The notes beneath the pieces were generated by a model. That model did not search any database and was not told where the DNA came from. It saw only the letters and a list, made by a program, of their open reading frames with translations. Positions 11,303 to 26,067 of a DNA stretch of 64,000 nt are shown piece by piece (position 1 is the stretch's first letter; each line of letters starts with the position of its first letter). This DNA comes from Maylandia zebra (Eukaryota > Chordata > Actinopteri > Cichliformes > Cichlidae). The stretch is from assembly GCF_041146795.1 (NCBI RefSeq), contig NC_135175.1, forward strand, positions 22,646,575 through 22,710,574, written 5' to 3'. The position numbers and the translations under genes are program-made.

Positions 11303-12735
11303 GAGAGAGGACTAAGTTTCTAGGTCAGCCTGGGAGCTGGTGAATTTGAATCCACCAATCAGAGAGGCTGTTTACGTTTTCCCGCCAAAACAGGTGCATC
11401 TTTTTACACACGCAGCACAGAGACATAGACCTGCTTCTTTCAGTTTATTTCACATAGTGAGGATTCCCCTCAAACAAATGACCATAATTTCCTAACCATA
11501 GGGGCTAGAGCGGTCATTCTTACACCGTTTTGTTCAGAAGAGATGGGGGAATCTTCAAGTGTTGACAATTTATCATTAAAATGTGAATTTTTAGAGATAT
11601 ATGACATGGATGACTTGTTGACTTAGAAGCCACGAATTCCCCAATATGCAAATTTGAATACCTGGAGCCCACATACATGATTGGCTGCCTGGGAAGCTGT
11701 GCAGGCCCTGATTTGTGGATTTGAATTCCTCAGCCCTGATATGATTGGCTGGCTTAGAAGCCATGAAGGCCCCAATATGCAAATTTGAATGCCTCAGGGC
11801 ACATATATGATTGGCTGGGAAGCCGTGCAGGCCCTGATTTGAAAATTTGAATGTCTCAGTCCTCACAGAGGATTGGCTGCCTGGGGACCTGGCAGAAATA
11901 TATAGAAATATATAGAAATACTATGATTAAGCATAAATACTACATTTAGTAGAAATACTATGTTTTAGCACAAATACTATAAGAAGCAGAAATACTATAA
12001 TTTAGCAGAAATACTATATTAAGCACAAATCCTATAAAAAGCAGAAATAGGATGATTAAGCATAAACACTACATTTAGTAGAATTATTATGTTTGAGCAA
12101 AAATCCTATAAAAAGCAGAAATACTATATTAGGCACAAATCCCATAAAAAGCAGAAATAGTATGATTAAGCATAAATACTACATTTAGTAGAAATACTAT
12201 GTTTTAGCACAAATAGTATAAAAAGCAGAAATACTGTAATTTAGCAGAAATACTATATTAGGCACAAATCTTATAAAATAGCAGAAACAGTATGATTTAG
12301 CACAATAGTAATCAGTTAAACAGAAAAATTGGAAAAGCAAAATGGACAGCTGAAAAAATGCTGAACATGCTGAGGGTCCCTCAAATATACTTGTTAAATG
12401 AAAAAATCAGCAAAAAAAAATGCACAGGGAGAGAGAAGTAAGTTTCTAGGTCAGCCTGGGAGCTGCTGAATTTGAATCCACCAATCAGAGAGCCTGTGTA
12501 CTTTTTCCCGCCAAAACATGTGCCTCTTTTTACACACGCAGCACAGAGAGGCACAGGATTATTGCAGCCTATTTCTCATAGTGAGGACTCCCCTCAAACA
12601 AATGACCATAATTTCCAAACCGTAGGGGCTAGAGCGGTCATTCTTACACCGTTTTGTTCAGAAGAGATGGGGGAATCTTCCAGTGTTTACAATTTATCAT
12701 TAAAATATGAATTATTAAAGATATTTGACTTCTAA

Positions 12736-13836
12736 TGCACCATAACTGAGTAGAGCGAAGCAAAAACTGCCTTGACTTGCCCTCAAACAACGCTTTGTGA
12801 CTTGAAATCTATTTGGAGTATCGATATCATTCTTTCACCGTAAGAGACAGCAGGCTTTGGTGAACAATCATGGAAATTTTCAGGTCTCTGTGGAAATCCA
12901 ACAAAAAGTTATGACGAGAGAAAAAAGTGGTTCATTTCCACAGTTTTAAATCTGAAGAAATCTGAGCGAAGGACGAATTTCCTACCCTCAAACAAGTCCA
13001 ACTCATTTCAGAACGGTAATAGGTGAGAAAGAAATTCTTGAATTGTGAGCGTCAGGGGTGTCTGAAGATATTCGGGGACAAGCCTCATGTCTTAACTTTG
13101 CTTCGTTAAGGAGATATGACGATTCGAATATGCCTCTCATTACAGAAATCCAGCGGTGATTTTGAACAAGCTCTCCATTCACTTTATATGGAGAGTTTTC
13201 TGACCTTGTGTTAGTCTGAGGAGATTTGCAAAAATTCTATAAATCCCACAACAATGATGGTGACATTTTCTGAAAGCCAGCAAAAATACCTACGTTTTGA
13301 TGTATAATTTGTGGAAGTTGAGTGAAAATTGAGCAAGTAGCAGGAAGTTGTTCGGACATGAAGTGAAAATTGCAAAACCTTCAGTGGCACACTGGAAGCC
13401 AAGAGCATAGCAACCATAACAACACATGTATTTTGTGAAAAATCACAATTTTGCAACTCAAAACTTTAAGAGGCATAAAAGTAAAACAGTAAAAGATTTG
13501 AAAAAGCTGAATCATACCTGAATAGCCCAATAATTTGTGAACATTTTAAAGTTTGAATGGTTGTTCTAGGTGAAAATATGAGGAAGTAGTTAAGTTTCAA
13601 AAACAAGCAAATTTTAGCAGAATTGCAGAAGTTTCCCATTCATTTCAATGGGACAAATTAAAGGAAAAAAGTGGAATATTTTAAAAAGTATAATAGTTAA
13701 AAATAGCAAAAATCGTAGCGTAAATTAGCAGAAATAGCTGAATAGTTTAAAATTTGAACGGTGAAAATCGGCTGAAAATTGTGGAAGTAGTTAAGTGCCA
13801 AAAAGTGTACGGAAGCAACTAGAATAATAATAATAA
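12736..13836. repeat. Representative 1.1 kb unit tail
   Basis: The tail follows only the terminal core type, starting at ATGCACCATAACTGAGTAGA. It includes GAGTATCGATATCATTCTTT, CATTCATTTCAATGGGACAA and, near its end, GAACGGTGAAAATCGGCTGA, and closes with an (AAT)n run. It is present once per unit (7628, 12736, 16393, 22588, 27427, 36090, 57322, 61158). A copy beginning at 32422 is cut off at about 33085, where minisatellite resumes. Short minus-strand frames in it are shared by copies only because the DNA is repeated. Confidence 0.8.
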
Positions 13837-14970
13837 CTAGAAAAATTTGCATTTCCTGCGAAAATGCAGTGTGGATGCTTTAAAGCTGAAGCTGTATGCA
13901 AAAAGTAGCTGAAAAAGCTGAAAAGTTGCAGAAATTGTAAAAACTTTGCAGAAGCAAAAGAACTTTGCTAAAATGGAATAACTTAGCAGAACTGCAATAT
14001 CTTAGAGGAAACATAATACTTGGTAGAAATACAATAGCATAGCAGAATTTAGCAGAAATATTGTAACTTACCAGAAACATGATAACTTCTCAAAAATACA
14101 AGAATTTAGGAGAAATAGTATAAGATAACAGAAAGAATATATTTAGCCAAAAATACTTAAACATTACAGAAACACTATGATTTAGAAAAATAGTACAACA
14201 GAGCAGAAATATTGTGATTTACCAGAGACACTGTGATGAACTATGAATATTGTAATTTTAAATTAAGACTATGTTTTAGCACAAATATTATAATTTGGCA
14301 GAAATACTATAATTTAGCAGAAATACTATATTAAGCACAAATCCTATAAAAAACAGAAATGGTATGATTAAGCATAAATACTACATTTAGTAGAAATACT
14401 TTGTTTTAGCACAAATCCCATAAAAAGCAGAAATACTGTACTATGATTTAGTAGAAAAACTATAATTAATCAGAAATACTAAATTTAGCAGAAATACTAT
14501 ATTAAGCACAAATCCTATGAAAAGCAGAAATAATATGATTAAGCATAAATACTACATTTAGCAGAAATACTATATTAAGCACAAATCTTATAAAAAGCAG
14601 AAATACTATATTAAGCACAAATCCTATAAAAGCAGAAATAGTATATTAAGCACAAATCTTATAAAATAGCAGAAATAGTATGATTTAGCACAATAGTAAT
14701 AAGTTAAACAGAAAAATTGGAAAAGCAAAATGGACAGCTGAAAAAATGCTGAACATGCTGAGGGTCCCTCAAATATACTTGTTAAATGACAAAAATCTGA
14801 AAAAAAATTTATGACAGCCACACAATTACAAATATGTACACATGAGGAAACACACATGCACAGAGAGACACACACACAAGATCCAATTCAGTCAACCAGT
14901 CTAACTATATTCAATTTAAATCCTACAATGACGTGCTGCCAAATAAGGGCAGGGTCCTCTCTCTCCCACT

Positions 14971-15008
<38 letters not shown>

Positions 15009-17550
15009 GGAGAGAGCTGCCGAATTTAAATCCACCAATCAGAGTGGCTGTTTAGACGGATAATTTCCTAACCGTAGGGGCTAGAACGGTCATTCTTAAA
15101 CCGTTTTGTTCAGAAGAGATGGAGGAATCTTCCAGTGTTAACAATTTATCATTAAAATGTGAATTTTTAGAGATATACGACATGGATGACTTGTTGACTT
15201 AGAAGCCACGAATTCCCCAATATGCAAATTTGAATGCCTGAGGCCACATATATGATTGGCTGCCTGGGAAGCCGTGTAGGCCCTGATTTGTGGATTTGAA
15301 TTCCTCAGCCCTCAGATATGATTGGCTGGCTTAGAAGCCATGAAGGCCCCAATATGCAAATTTGAATGCCTCAGGACACATATATGATTGGCTGGGAAAC
15401 CGTGCAGGCCCTGATTTGAAAATTTGAATGTCTAAGTCCTCACAGAGGATTGGCTGCCTGGGGACCTGGCAGAAATATATAGAAATACTATGATTAAGCA
15501 TAAATACTACATTTAGTAGAAATACTATGTTTTAGCACAAATACTATAAAAAGCAGAAATACTATAATTTAGCAGAAATACTATATTAAGCACAAATCCT
15601 ATAAAAAGCAGAAATACTATAATTTAGAACAAATAGTATAAAAAGCAGAAATACTATAATTTAGCAGAAATACTATGTTAGGCACAAATCCTATAAAAAG
15701 CAGAAATAGGATGATTAAGCATAAACACTACATTTAGTAGAAATATTATGTTTGAGCAAAAATCCTATAAAAAGCAGAAATACTATATTAGGCACAAATC
15801 CCATAAAAAGCAGAAATAGTATGATTAAGCATAAATACTACATTTAGTAGAAATACTATGTTTTAGCACAAATAGTATAAAAAGCAGAAATACTGTAATT
15901 TAGCAGAAATACTATATTAGGCACAAATCTTATAAAATAGCAGAAATAGTATGATTTAGCACAATAGTAATCAGTTAAACAGAAAAATTGGAAAAGCAAA
16001 ATGGACAGCTGAAAAAATGCTGAACATGCTGAGGGTCCCTCAAATATACTTGTTAAATGAAAAAATCAGCAAAAAAATGCACAGGGAGAGAGAAGTAAGT
16101 TTCTAGGTCAGCCTGGGAGCTGCTGAATTTGAATCCACCAATCAGAGAGCCTGTGTACTTTTTCCCGCCAAAACATGTGCCTCTTTTTACACACGCAACA
16201 CAGAGAGGCACAGGATTATTGCAGCCTATTTCTCATAGTGAGGACTCCCCTCAAACAAATGACCATAATTTCCAAACCGTAGGGGCTAGAGCGGTCATTC
16301 TTACACCGTTTTGTTCAGAAGAGATGGGGGAATCTTCCAGTGTTTACAATTTATCATTAAAATATGAATTATTAAAGATATTTGACTTCTAATGCACCAT
16401 AACTGAGTAGAGCGAAGCAAAAACTGCCTTGACTTGCCCTCAAACAACGCTTTGTAACTTGAAATCTATTTGGAGTATCGATATCATTCTTTCACCGTAA
16501 GAGACAGCAGGCTTTGGTGAACAATCATGGAAATTTTCAGGTCTCTGTGGAAATCCAACAAAAAGTTATGACGAGAGAAAAAAGTGGTTCATTTCCAGAG
16601 TTTGAAATCTGAAGAAATCTGAGCGAAGGACGAATTTCCTACCCTCAAACAAGTCCAACTCATTTCAGAACGGTAATAGGTGAGAAAGAAATTCTTGAAT
16701 TGTGAGCGTCAGGGGTGTCTGAAGATATTCGGGGACAAGCCTCATGTCTTAAAGTCGCTTCGTTAAGGAGATATGACGATTCGAATATGCCTCTCATTAC
16801 AGAAATCCAGCGATGATTTTGAACAAGCTCTCCATTGACTTTATATGGAGAGTTTTGAGACCTTCTGTTGGTCTGAGGAGATTTGCAAAAATTCTATAAA
16901 TCCCACAACAATGATAGTGACATTTTCTGAAAGCCAGCAAAAATACCTACGTTTTGATGTATAATTTGTGGAAGTTGAGTGAAAATTGAGCAAGTAGCAA
17001 GAAGTTGTTCGGACATGAAGTGAAAATTGCAAAACCTTCAGTGGCACACTGGAAGCCAAGAGCATAGCAACCATAACAACGCATGTATTTTGTGAAAAAT
17101 CACAATTTTGCAACTCAAAACTTTAAGAGGCATAAAAGTAAAACAGTAAAAGATTTCAAAAAGCTGAATCATACCTGAATAGCCCAATAATTTATGAACA
17201 TTTTAAAGTTTGAATGGTTGTTCTAGGTGAAAATATGAGGAAGTAGTTAAGTTTCAAAAACAAGCAAATTTTAGCAGAATTGCAGAAGTTTCCCATTCAT
17301 TTCAATGGGACAAATTAAAGGAAAAAAGCTTAATATTTTAAAAAGTATAATAGTTAAAAATAGCAAAAATCGTAGCGTAAATTAGCAGAAATAGCAGAAT
17401 AGTTTAAAATTTGAACGGTGAAAATCGGCTGAAAATTGTGGAAGTAGTTAAGTGCCAAAAAGTGTACGGAAGCAACTAGAATAATAATAATAAAGAATAA
17501 AGAGAAACAGGAACTCAATAGTGTGGATGCTTAAAGCATCCACACAATAA
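13837..17550. repeat. Array B, unit 3 (two cores)
   Basis: Head 13837-14280, minisatellite to about 14690, AC tract 14972-15004, a shortened first core (15005-15200) in which about 150 bp after the CCAATCAGAGTGGC region is missing, monomer block to about 15470, minisatellite to 15965, terminal core 16085-16392, tail 16393-17490, and one terminal palindrome (17521-17545). The next unit follows after AATAA. Confidence 0.85.
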
Positions 17551-18553
17551 CTAGAAAAATTTGCATTTCCTGCGAAAATGCAGTGTGGATGCTTAAAGCT
17601 GAAGCTGTATGCAAAAAGTAGCTGAAAAAGCTGAAAAGTTGCAGAAATTGTAAAAACTTTGCAGAAGCAAAAGAACTTTGCTAAAATGGAATAACTTAGC
17701 AGAACTGCAATATCTTAGAGGAAACATAATACTTGGCAGAAATACAATAGCATAGCAGAATTTAGCAGAAATATTGTAACTTACCAGAAACATGATAACT
17801 TCTCAAAAATACAAGAATTTAGGAGAAATAGTATAAGATAACAGAAAGAATATATTTAGCCAAAAACACTTAAACATTACAGAAACACTATGATTTAGAA
17901 AAATAGTACAACAGAGCAGAAATATTGTGATTTACCAGAGACACTGTGATGAACTATGAATCTTGTAATTTTAAATTGAGACTATGTTTTAGCACAAATA
18001 TTATAATTTGGCAGAAATACTATAATTTAGCAGAAATACTATATTAAGCACAAATCCTATAAAAAGCAGAAATGGCATGATTAAGCACAAATACTACATT
18101 TAGTAGAAATACTTTGTTTTAGCACAAATCCCATAAAAAGCAGAAATACTGTACTATGATTTAGTAGAAAAACTATAATTAATCAGAAATACTAAATTTA
18201 GCAGAAATACTATATTAAGCACAAATACTATGAAAAGCAGAAATAGTATATTAAGCACAAATCTTATAAAATAGCAGAAATGCTATGATTTAGCACAATA
18301 GTAATAAGTTAAACAGAAAAATTGGAAAAGCAAAATGGACAGCTGAAAAAATGCTGAACATGCTGAGGGTCCCTCAAATATACTTGTTAAATGACAAAAA
18401 TCTGCAAAAAAATTTATTACAGCCACACAATCACAAATATGTACACATGAGGAAACACACATGCACATAGAGACCCACACACAAGATCCAATTCAGTCAA
18501 CCAGTCTAAATATATTGAATTTAAATCTTAGAATGAGATCATCCCATTAAAAG

Positions 18554-18593
<40 letters not shown>

Positions 18594-18596
18594 ACA

Positions 18597-18644
<48 letters not shown>

Positions 18645-21100
18645 GAGAGAGGACTAAGTTTCTAGGTCAGCCTGGGAACTGCTGAATTTGAATCCACCAA
18701 TCAGAGAGCCTGTGCACTTTTCCCCACCAAAACAGGTGCATCTGTTTACACACGCAGCAGCACAGAGAGACACAGGATTTTTGCAGTCTATTTCTCATAG
18801 TGACGACTCCCCTCAAACAAATGACCGTAATTTCCTAACCGTAGGGGCTAGAACGGTCATTCTTACACCGTTTTGTTCAGAAGAGGTGGGGGAATCTTCA
18901 AGTGTTGACAATTTAATATTAAAATATGAATTTTTAGAGATATATGACATGGATGACTTGTTGACTTAGAAGCCACGAATTCCCCAATATGCAAATTTGA
19001 ATGCCTGAGACCACATATGTGATTGGCTGGCTGGGAAGCCGTGCAGGCCCTGATTTGTGGATTTGAATTCCTCAGCCCTCATATATGATTGGCTGGCTTA
19101 GAAGCCACGAAGGCCCCAATATGCAAATTTGAATGCCTCAGGACACTTATTTGATTGGCTGGGAAACTGTGCAGGCCCTGATTTGAAAATTTGAATGTCT
19201 CAGTCCTCACAGAGGATTGGCTGCCTGGGGACCTGGCAGAAATATATAGAAATACTATTATTAAGCATAAATACTACATTTAGTAGAAATACTATGTTTT
19301 AGCACAAATACTATAAAAAGAAGAAAAACTATAATTTAGCAGAAATACTATATTAAGCACAAATCCTATAAAAAGCAGAAATACTATAATTTAGAACAAA
19401 TAGTATAAAAAGCAGAAATACTATAATTTAGCAGAAATACTATGTTAGGCACAAATCCTATAAAAAGCAGAAATACTATAATTTAGCAGAAATACTATGT
19501 TAGGCACTAATCCTATAAAAAGCAGAAATACTATAATTTAGCAGAAATACTATATTAGGCATAAATCCTATGAAAAGCAGAAATACTATGATTTAGCAGA
19601 ATAGTAATAACTTATTGAAACACAAATGCACAGAGGGACACACAAACACAGGCTCTAATCCAGTCAACCAGTCTAACTATGTTCAATTTAAATCCTACAA
19701 TGACATGCTGCCAAATAAGGGCAGGGTCCTCTCTCTCCCACTAAACACACACACACACACACAGGGAGAGAGGACTAAGTTTCTAGGTCAGCCTGGGAAC
19801 TGCTGAATTTGAATCCACCAATCAGAGAGGCTGTTTACGTTTTCCCGCCAAAACAGGTGCATCTTTTTACACACGCAGCACAGAGACATAGACCTGCTTC
19901 TTTCAGTTTATTTCACATAGTGAGGATTCCCCTCAAACAAATGACCATAATTTCCTAACCTTAGCGGCTAGAGCGGTCATTCTTACACCGTTTTGTTCAG
20001 AAGAGATGGGGGAATCTTCAAGTGTTGACAATTTATCATTAAAATATGAATTTTTAGAGATATATGACATGGATGACTTGTTGACTTAGAAGCCACGAAT
20101 TCCCCAATATGCAAATTTGAATACCTGGAGCCCACATACATGATTGGCTGGCTGGGAAGCTGTGCAGGCCCTGATTTGTGGATTTGAATTCCTCAGCCCT
20201 CAGATATGATTGGCTGGCTTAGAAGCCATGAAGGCCCCAATATGCAAATTTGAATGCCTCAGGACACATATATGATTGGCTGGGAAACCGTGCAGGCCCT
20301 GATTTGAAAATTTGAATGTCTAAGTCCTCACAGAGGATTGGCTGCCTGGGGACCTGGCAGAAGTATATAGAAATATATAGAAATACTATGATTAAGCATA
20401 AATACTACATTTAGTAGAAATACTATGTTTTAGCACAAATACTATAAAAAGCAGAAATACTATAATTTAGCAGAAATACTATATTAAGCACAAATCCTAT
20501 AAAAAGCAGAAATGGTATGATTAAGCAGAAATACTACATTTAGTAGAAATACTTTGTTTTAGCACAAATCCCATAAAAAGCAGAAATACTGTACTATGAT
20601 TTAGTAGAAAGACTATAATTAATCAGAAATACTAAATTTAGCAGAAATACTATATTAAGCACAAATCCTATGAAAAGCAGAAATAGTATGATTAAGCATA
20701 AATACTACATTTAGCAGAAATACTATATTAAGCACAAATCCTATAAAAGCAGAAATAGTATATTAAGCACAAATCTTATAAAATAGCAGAAATAGTGTGA
20801 TTTAGCACAATAGTAATAACTTAAACAGAAAAATTGGAAAAGCAAAATGGACAGCTGAAAAAATGCTGAACATGCTGAGGTTCCCTCAAATATACTTGTT
20901 AAATGACAAAAATCAGCAAAAAAATTTATGACTGCCACACAATTACAAATATGTACACATGAGGAAACACACATGCACAGAGAGACCCACACACAAGATC
21001 CAATTCAGTCAACCAGTCTAAATATATTGAATTTGAATCTTACAATGGGATCATCCCATTAAAAGGCTTTCTCTCTCTCTCTCTCTCTCTCTGTCACACA

Positions 21101-21155
<55 letters not shown>

Positions 21156-23688
21156 ACACACAGGGAGAGAGAAGTAAGTTTCTAGGTCAGCCTGGGAGCT
21201 GGTGAATTTGAATCCACCAATCAGAGAGGCTGTGCACTTTTCCCCACCAAAACAGGTGCATCTGTTTACACACGCAGCAGCACAGAGAGACACAGGATTT
21301 TTGCAGTCTATTTCTCATAGTGACGACTCCCCTCAAACAAATGACCGTAATTTCCTAACCGTAGGGGCTAGAACGGTCATTCTTACACCGTTTTGTTCAG
21401 AAGAGATGGGGGAATCTTCAAGTGTTGACAATTTAATATTAAAATATGAATTTTTAGAGATATATGACATGGATGACTTGTTGACTTAGAAGCCACGAAT
21501 TCCCCAATATGCAAATTTGAATGCCTGAGACCACATATGTGATTGGCTGGCTGGGAAGCCGTGCAGGCCCTGATTTGTGGATTTGAATTCCTCAGCCCTC
21601 AGATATGATTGGCTGGCTTAGAAGCCACGAAGGCCCCAATATGCAAATTTGAATGCCTCAGGACACTTGTTTGATTGGCTGGGAAACTGTGCAGGCCCTG
21701 ATTTGAAAATTTGAATGTCTCAGTCCTCACAGAGGATTGGCTGCCTGGGGACCTGGCAGAAATATATAGAAATACTATTATTAAGCATAAATACTACATT
21801 TAGTAGAAATACTATGTTTTAGCACAAATACTATAAAAAGCAGAAATACTATAATTTAGCAGAAATACTATATTAAGCACAAATCCTATAAAAAGCAGAA
21901 ATAGGATGATTAAGCATAAACACTACATTTAGTAGAAATATTATGTTTGAGCAAAAATCCTATAAAAAGCAGAAATACTATATTAGGCACAAATCCCATA
22001 AAAAGCAGAAATAGTATGATTAAGCATAAATACTACATTTAGTAGAAATACTATGTTTTAGCACAAATAGTATAAAAAGCAGAAATATTGTAATTTAGCA
22101 GAAATACTATATTAGGCACAAATCTTATAAAATAGCAGAAATAGTATTATTTAGCACAATAGTAATAAGTTAAACAGAAAAATTGGAAAAGCAAAATGGA
22201 CAGCTGAAAAAATGCTGAACATGCTGAGGGTCCCTCAAATATACTTGTTAAATGAAAAAATCAGCAAAAAAATGCACAGGGAGAGAGAAGTAAGTTTCTA
22301 GGTCAGCCTGGGAGCTGCTGAATTTGAATCCACCAATCAGAGAGCCTGTGTACTTTTTCCCGCCAAAACATGTGCCTCTTTTTACACACGCAGCACAGAG
22401 AGGCACAGGATTATTGCAGCCTATTTCTCATAGTGAGGACTCCCCTCAAACAAATGACCATAATTTCCAAACCGTAGGGGCTAGAGCGGTCATTCTTACA
22501 CCGTTTTGTTCAGAAGAGATGGGGGAATCTTCCAGTGTTTACAATTTATCATTAAAATATGAATTATTAAAGATATTTGACTTGTAATGCACCATAACTG
22601 AGTAGAGCGAAGCAAAAACTGCCTTGACTTGCCCTCAAACAACGCTTTCTAACTCGAAATCTATTTGGAGTATCGATATCATTCTTTCACCGTAAGAGAC
22701 AGCAGGCTTTGGTGAACAATCATGGAAATTTTCAGGTCTCTGTGGAAATCCAACAAAAAGTTATGACGAGAGAAAAAAGTGGTTCATTTCCAGGGTTTGA
22801 AATCTGAAGAAATCTGAGCGAAGGACAAATTTCCTACCCTCAAACAAGTCCAACTCATTTCAGAACGGTAATAGGTGAGAAAGAAATTCTTGAATTGTGA
22901 GCGTCAGGGGGGTCTGAAGATATTCGGGGACAAGCCTCATGTCTTAACTTTGCTTCGTTAAGGAGATATGACGATTCGAATATGCCTCTCATTACAGAAA
23001 TCCAGCGGTGATTTTGAACAAGCTCTCCATTCACTTTATATGGAGAGTTTTCTGACCTTGTGTTAGTCTGAGGAGATTTGCAAAAATTCTATAAATCCCA
23101 CAACAATGATGGTGACATTTTCTGAAAGCCAGCAAAAATACCTACGTTTTGATGTATAATTTGTGGAAGTTGAGTGAAAATTGAGCAAGTAGCAGGAAGT
23201 TGTTCGGACATGAAGTGAAAATTGCAAAACCTTCAGTGGCACACTGGAAGCCAAGAGCATAGCAACCATAACAACACATGTATTTTGTGAAAAATCACAA
23301 TTTTGCAACTCAAAACTTTAAGAGGCATAAAAGTAAAACAGTAGAAGATTTGAAAAAGCTGAATCATACCTGAATAGCCCAATAATTTGTGAACATTTTA
23401 AAATTTGAATGGTTGTTCTAGGTGAAAATATGAGGAAGTAGTTAAGTTTCAAAAACAAGCAAATTTTAGCAGAATTGCTGAAGTTTCCCATTCATTTCAA
23501 TGGGACAAATTAAAGGAAAAAAGCTTAATATTTTAAAAAGTATAATAGTTAAAAATACCAAAAGTCATAGCGCACATTAGCAGAAGAAGCAGAATAGTTT
23601 AAAATTTGAACGGTGAAAATCGGCTGAAAATTGTGGAAGTAGTTAAGTGCCAAAAAGTGTACGGAAGCAACTAGAATAATAATAATAA
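17551..23688. repeat. Array B, unit 4 (four cores)
   Basis: Head 17551-18000, TC/AC tract 18555-18642, cores at 18643, 19765, 21163 and the terminal one at 22275, tail 22588-23688, no terminal palindrome. The minisatellite block before the third core repeats the end of the head-proximal block (compare 20500-21060 with 18060-18560), so a segment holding flank, TC/AC tract (21068-21162) and core was duplicated within the unit. Confidence 0.85.
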
Positions 23689-24803
23689 CTAGAAAAATTT
23701 GCATTTCCTGCGAAAATGCAGTGTGGATGCTTAAAGCTGAAGCTGTATGCAAAAAGTAGCTGAAAAAGCTGAAAAGTTGCAGAAATTGTAAAAACTTTGC
23801 AGAAGCAAAAGAAGTTTGCTAAAATGGAATAACTTAGCAGAACTGCAATATCTTAGAGGAAACATAATACTTGGCAGAAATACAATAGCATAGCAGAATT
23901 TAGCAGAAATATTGTAACTTACCAGAAACATGATAACTTCTCAAAAATACAAGAATTTAGGAGAAATAGTATAAGATAACAGAAAGAATATATTTAGCCA
24001 AAAATACTTAAACATTACAGAAACACTATGATTTAGAAAAATAGTACAACAGAGTAGAAATATTGTGATTTACCAGAGACACTGTGATGAACTATGAATA
24101 TTGTAATTTTAAATTAAGACTATGTTTTAGCACAAATATTATAATTTGGCAGAAATACTATAATTTAGCAGAAATACTATATTAAGCACAAATCCTATAA
24201 AAAGCAGAAATGGTATGATTAAGCATAAATACTACATTTAGTAGAAATACTTTGTTTTAGCACAAATCCCATAAAAAGCAGAAATACTGTACTATGATTT
24301 AGTAGAAAGACTATAATTAATCAGAAATACTAAATTTAGCAGAAATACTATATTAAGCACAAATCCTATGAAAAGCAGAAATAGTATGATTAAGCATAAA
24401 TACTACATTTAGCAGAAATACTATATTAAGCACAAATCCTATAAAAGCAGAAATAGTATATTAAGCACAAATCTTATAAAATAGCAGAAATAGTGTGATT
24501 TAGCACAATAGTAATAAGTTAAACAGAAAAATTGGAAAAGCAAAATGGACAGCTGAAAAAATGCTGAACATGCTGAGGTTCCCTCAAATATACTTGTTAA
24601 ATGACAAAAATCAGCAAAAAAATTTATGACTGCCACACAATTACAAATATGTACACATGAGGAAACACACATGCACAGAGAGACACACACACAAGATCCA
24701 ATTCAGTCAACCAGTCTAAATATATTGAATTTGAATCTTACAATGGGATCATCCCATTAAAAGGCTTTCTCTCTTTCTCTCTCTCTCTGTCACACACACA
24801 CAC

Positions 24804-24864
<61 letters not shown>

Positions 24865-26018
24865 GAGAGAGAAGTAAGTTTCTAGGTCAGCCTGGGAGCT
24901 GGTGAATTTGAATCCACCAATCAGAGAGGCTGTGCACTTTTTCCCGCCAAAACAGGTGCATCTGTTTACACACGCAGCAGCACAGAGAGGCACAGGATTA
25001 TTGCCGTCTATTTCTCATAGTGACGACTCCCCTCAAACAAATGACCGTAATTTCCTAACCGTAGGGGCTAGAACGGTCATTCTTACACCGTTTTGTTCAG
25101 AAGAGATGGGGGAATCTTCAAGTGTTGACAATTTAATATTAAAATATGAATTTTTAGAGATATATGACATGGATGACTTGTTGACTTAGAAGCCACGAAT
25201 TCCCCAATATGCAAATTTGAGTGCCTGAGACCACATATGTGATTGGCTGGCTGGGAAGCCGTGCAGGCCCTGATTTGTGGATTTGAATTCCTCAGCCCTC
25301 AGATATGATTGGCTGGCTTAGAAGCCACGAAGGCCCCAATATGCAAATTTGAATGCCTCAGGACACTTATTTGATTGGCTGGGAAACTGTGCAGGCCCTG
25401 ATTTGAAAATTTGAATGTCTCAGTCCTCACAGAGGATTGGCTGCCTGGGGACCTGGCAGAAATATATAGAAATACTATTATTAAGCATAAATACTACATT
25501 TAGTAGAAATACTATGTTTTAGCACAAATACTATAAAAAGAAGAAAAACTATAATTTAGCAGAAATACTATATTAAGCACAAATCCTATAAAAAGCAGAA
25601 ATACTATAATTTAGAACAAATAGTATAAAAAGCAGAAATACTATAATTTAGCAGAAATACTATGTTAGGCACAAATCCGATAAAAAGCAGAAATACTATA
25701 ATTTAGCAGAAATACTATGTTAGGCACAAATCCTATAAAAAGCAGAAATACTATAATTTAGCAGAAATACTATATTAGGCATAAATCCTTTGAAAAGCAG
25801 AAATAGTATGATTTAGCAGAAATACTGTATTTAGCACAAGTACCGAAAAGTACCAGAAATACTATGATTTAGCAGAATAGTAATAACTTATTGAAACACA
25901 AATGCACAGAGGGACACACAAACACAGGCTCTAATCCAGTCAACCAGTCTAACTATGTTCAATTTAAATCCTACAATGACATGCTGCCAAATAAGGGCAG
26001 GGTCCTCTCTCTCCCACT

Positions 26019-26067
<49 letters not shown>

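Larger units (their letters stand above)
8963..13836. repeat. Array B, unit 2 (three cores)
   Basis: The unit starts at CTAGAAAAATTTGCATTTCC. Head 8963-9420, minisatellite to about 9720, TC/AC tract 9931-10024, first core 10025-10350 with its 66-bp-monomer block 10351-10620, minisatellite 10621-11100, AC tract 11238-11301, second core 11302-11625 with monomer block to about 11890, minisatellite to 12310, terminal core 12425-12735, and the 1.1 kb tail to 13836. No copy of the terminal palindrome is present: the tail runs through (AAT)n straight into the next head. Confidence 0.85.
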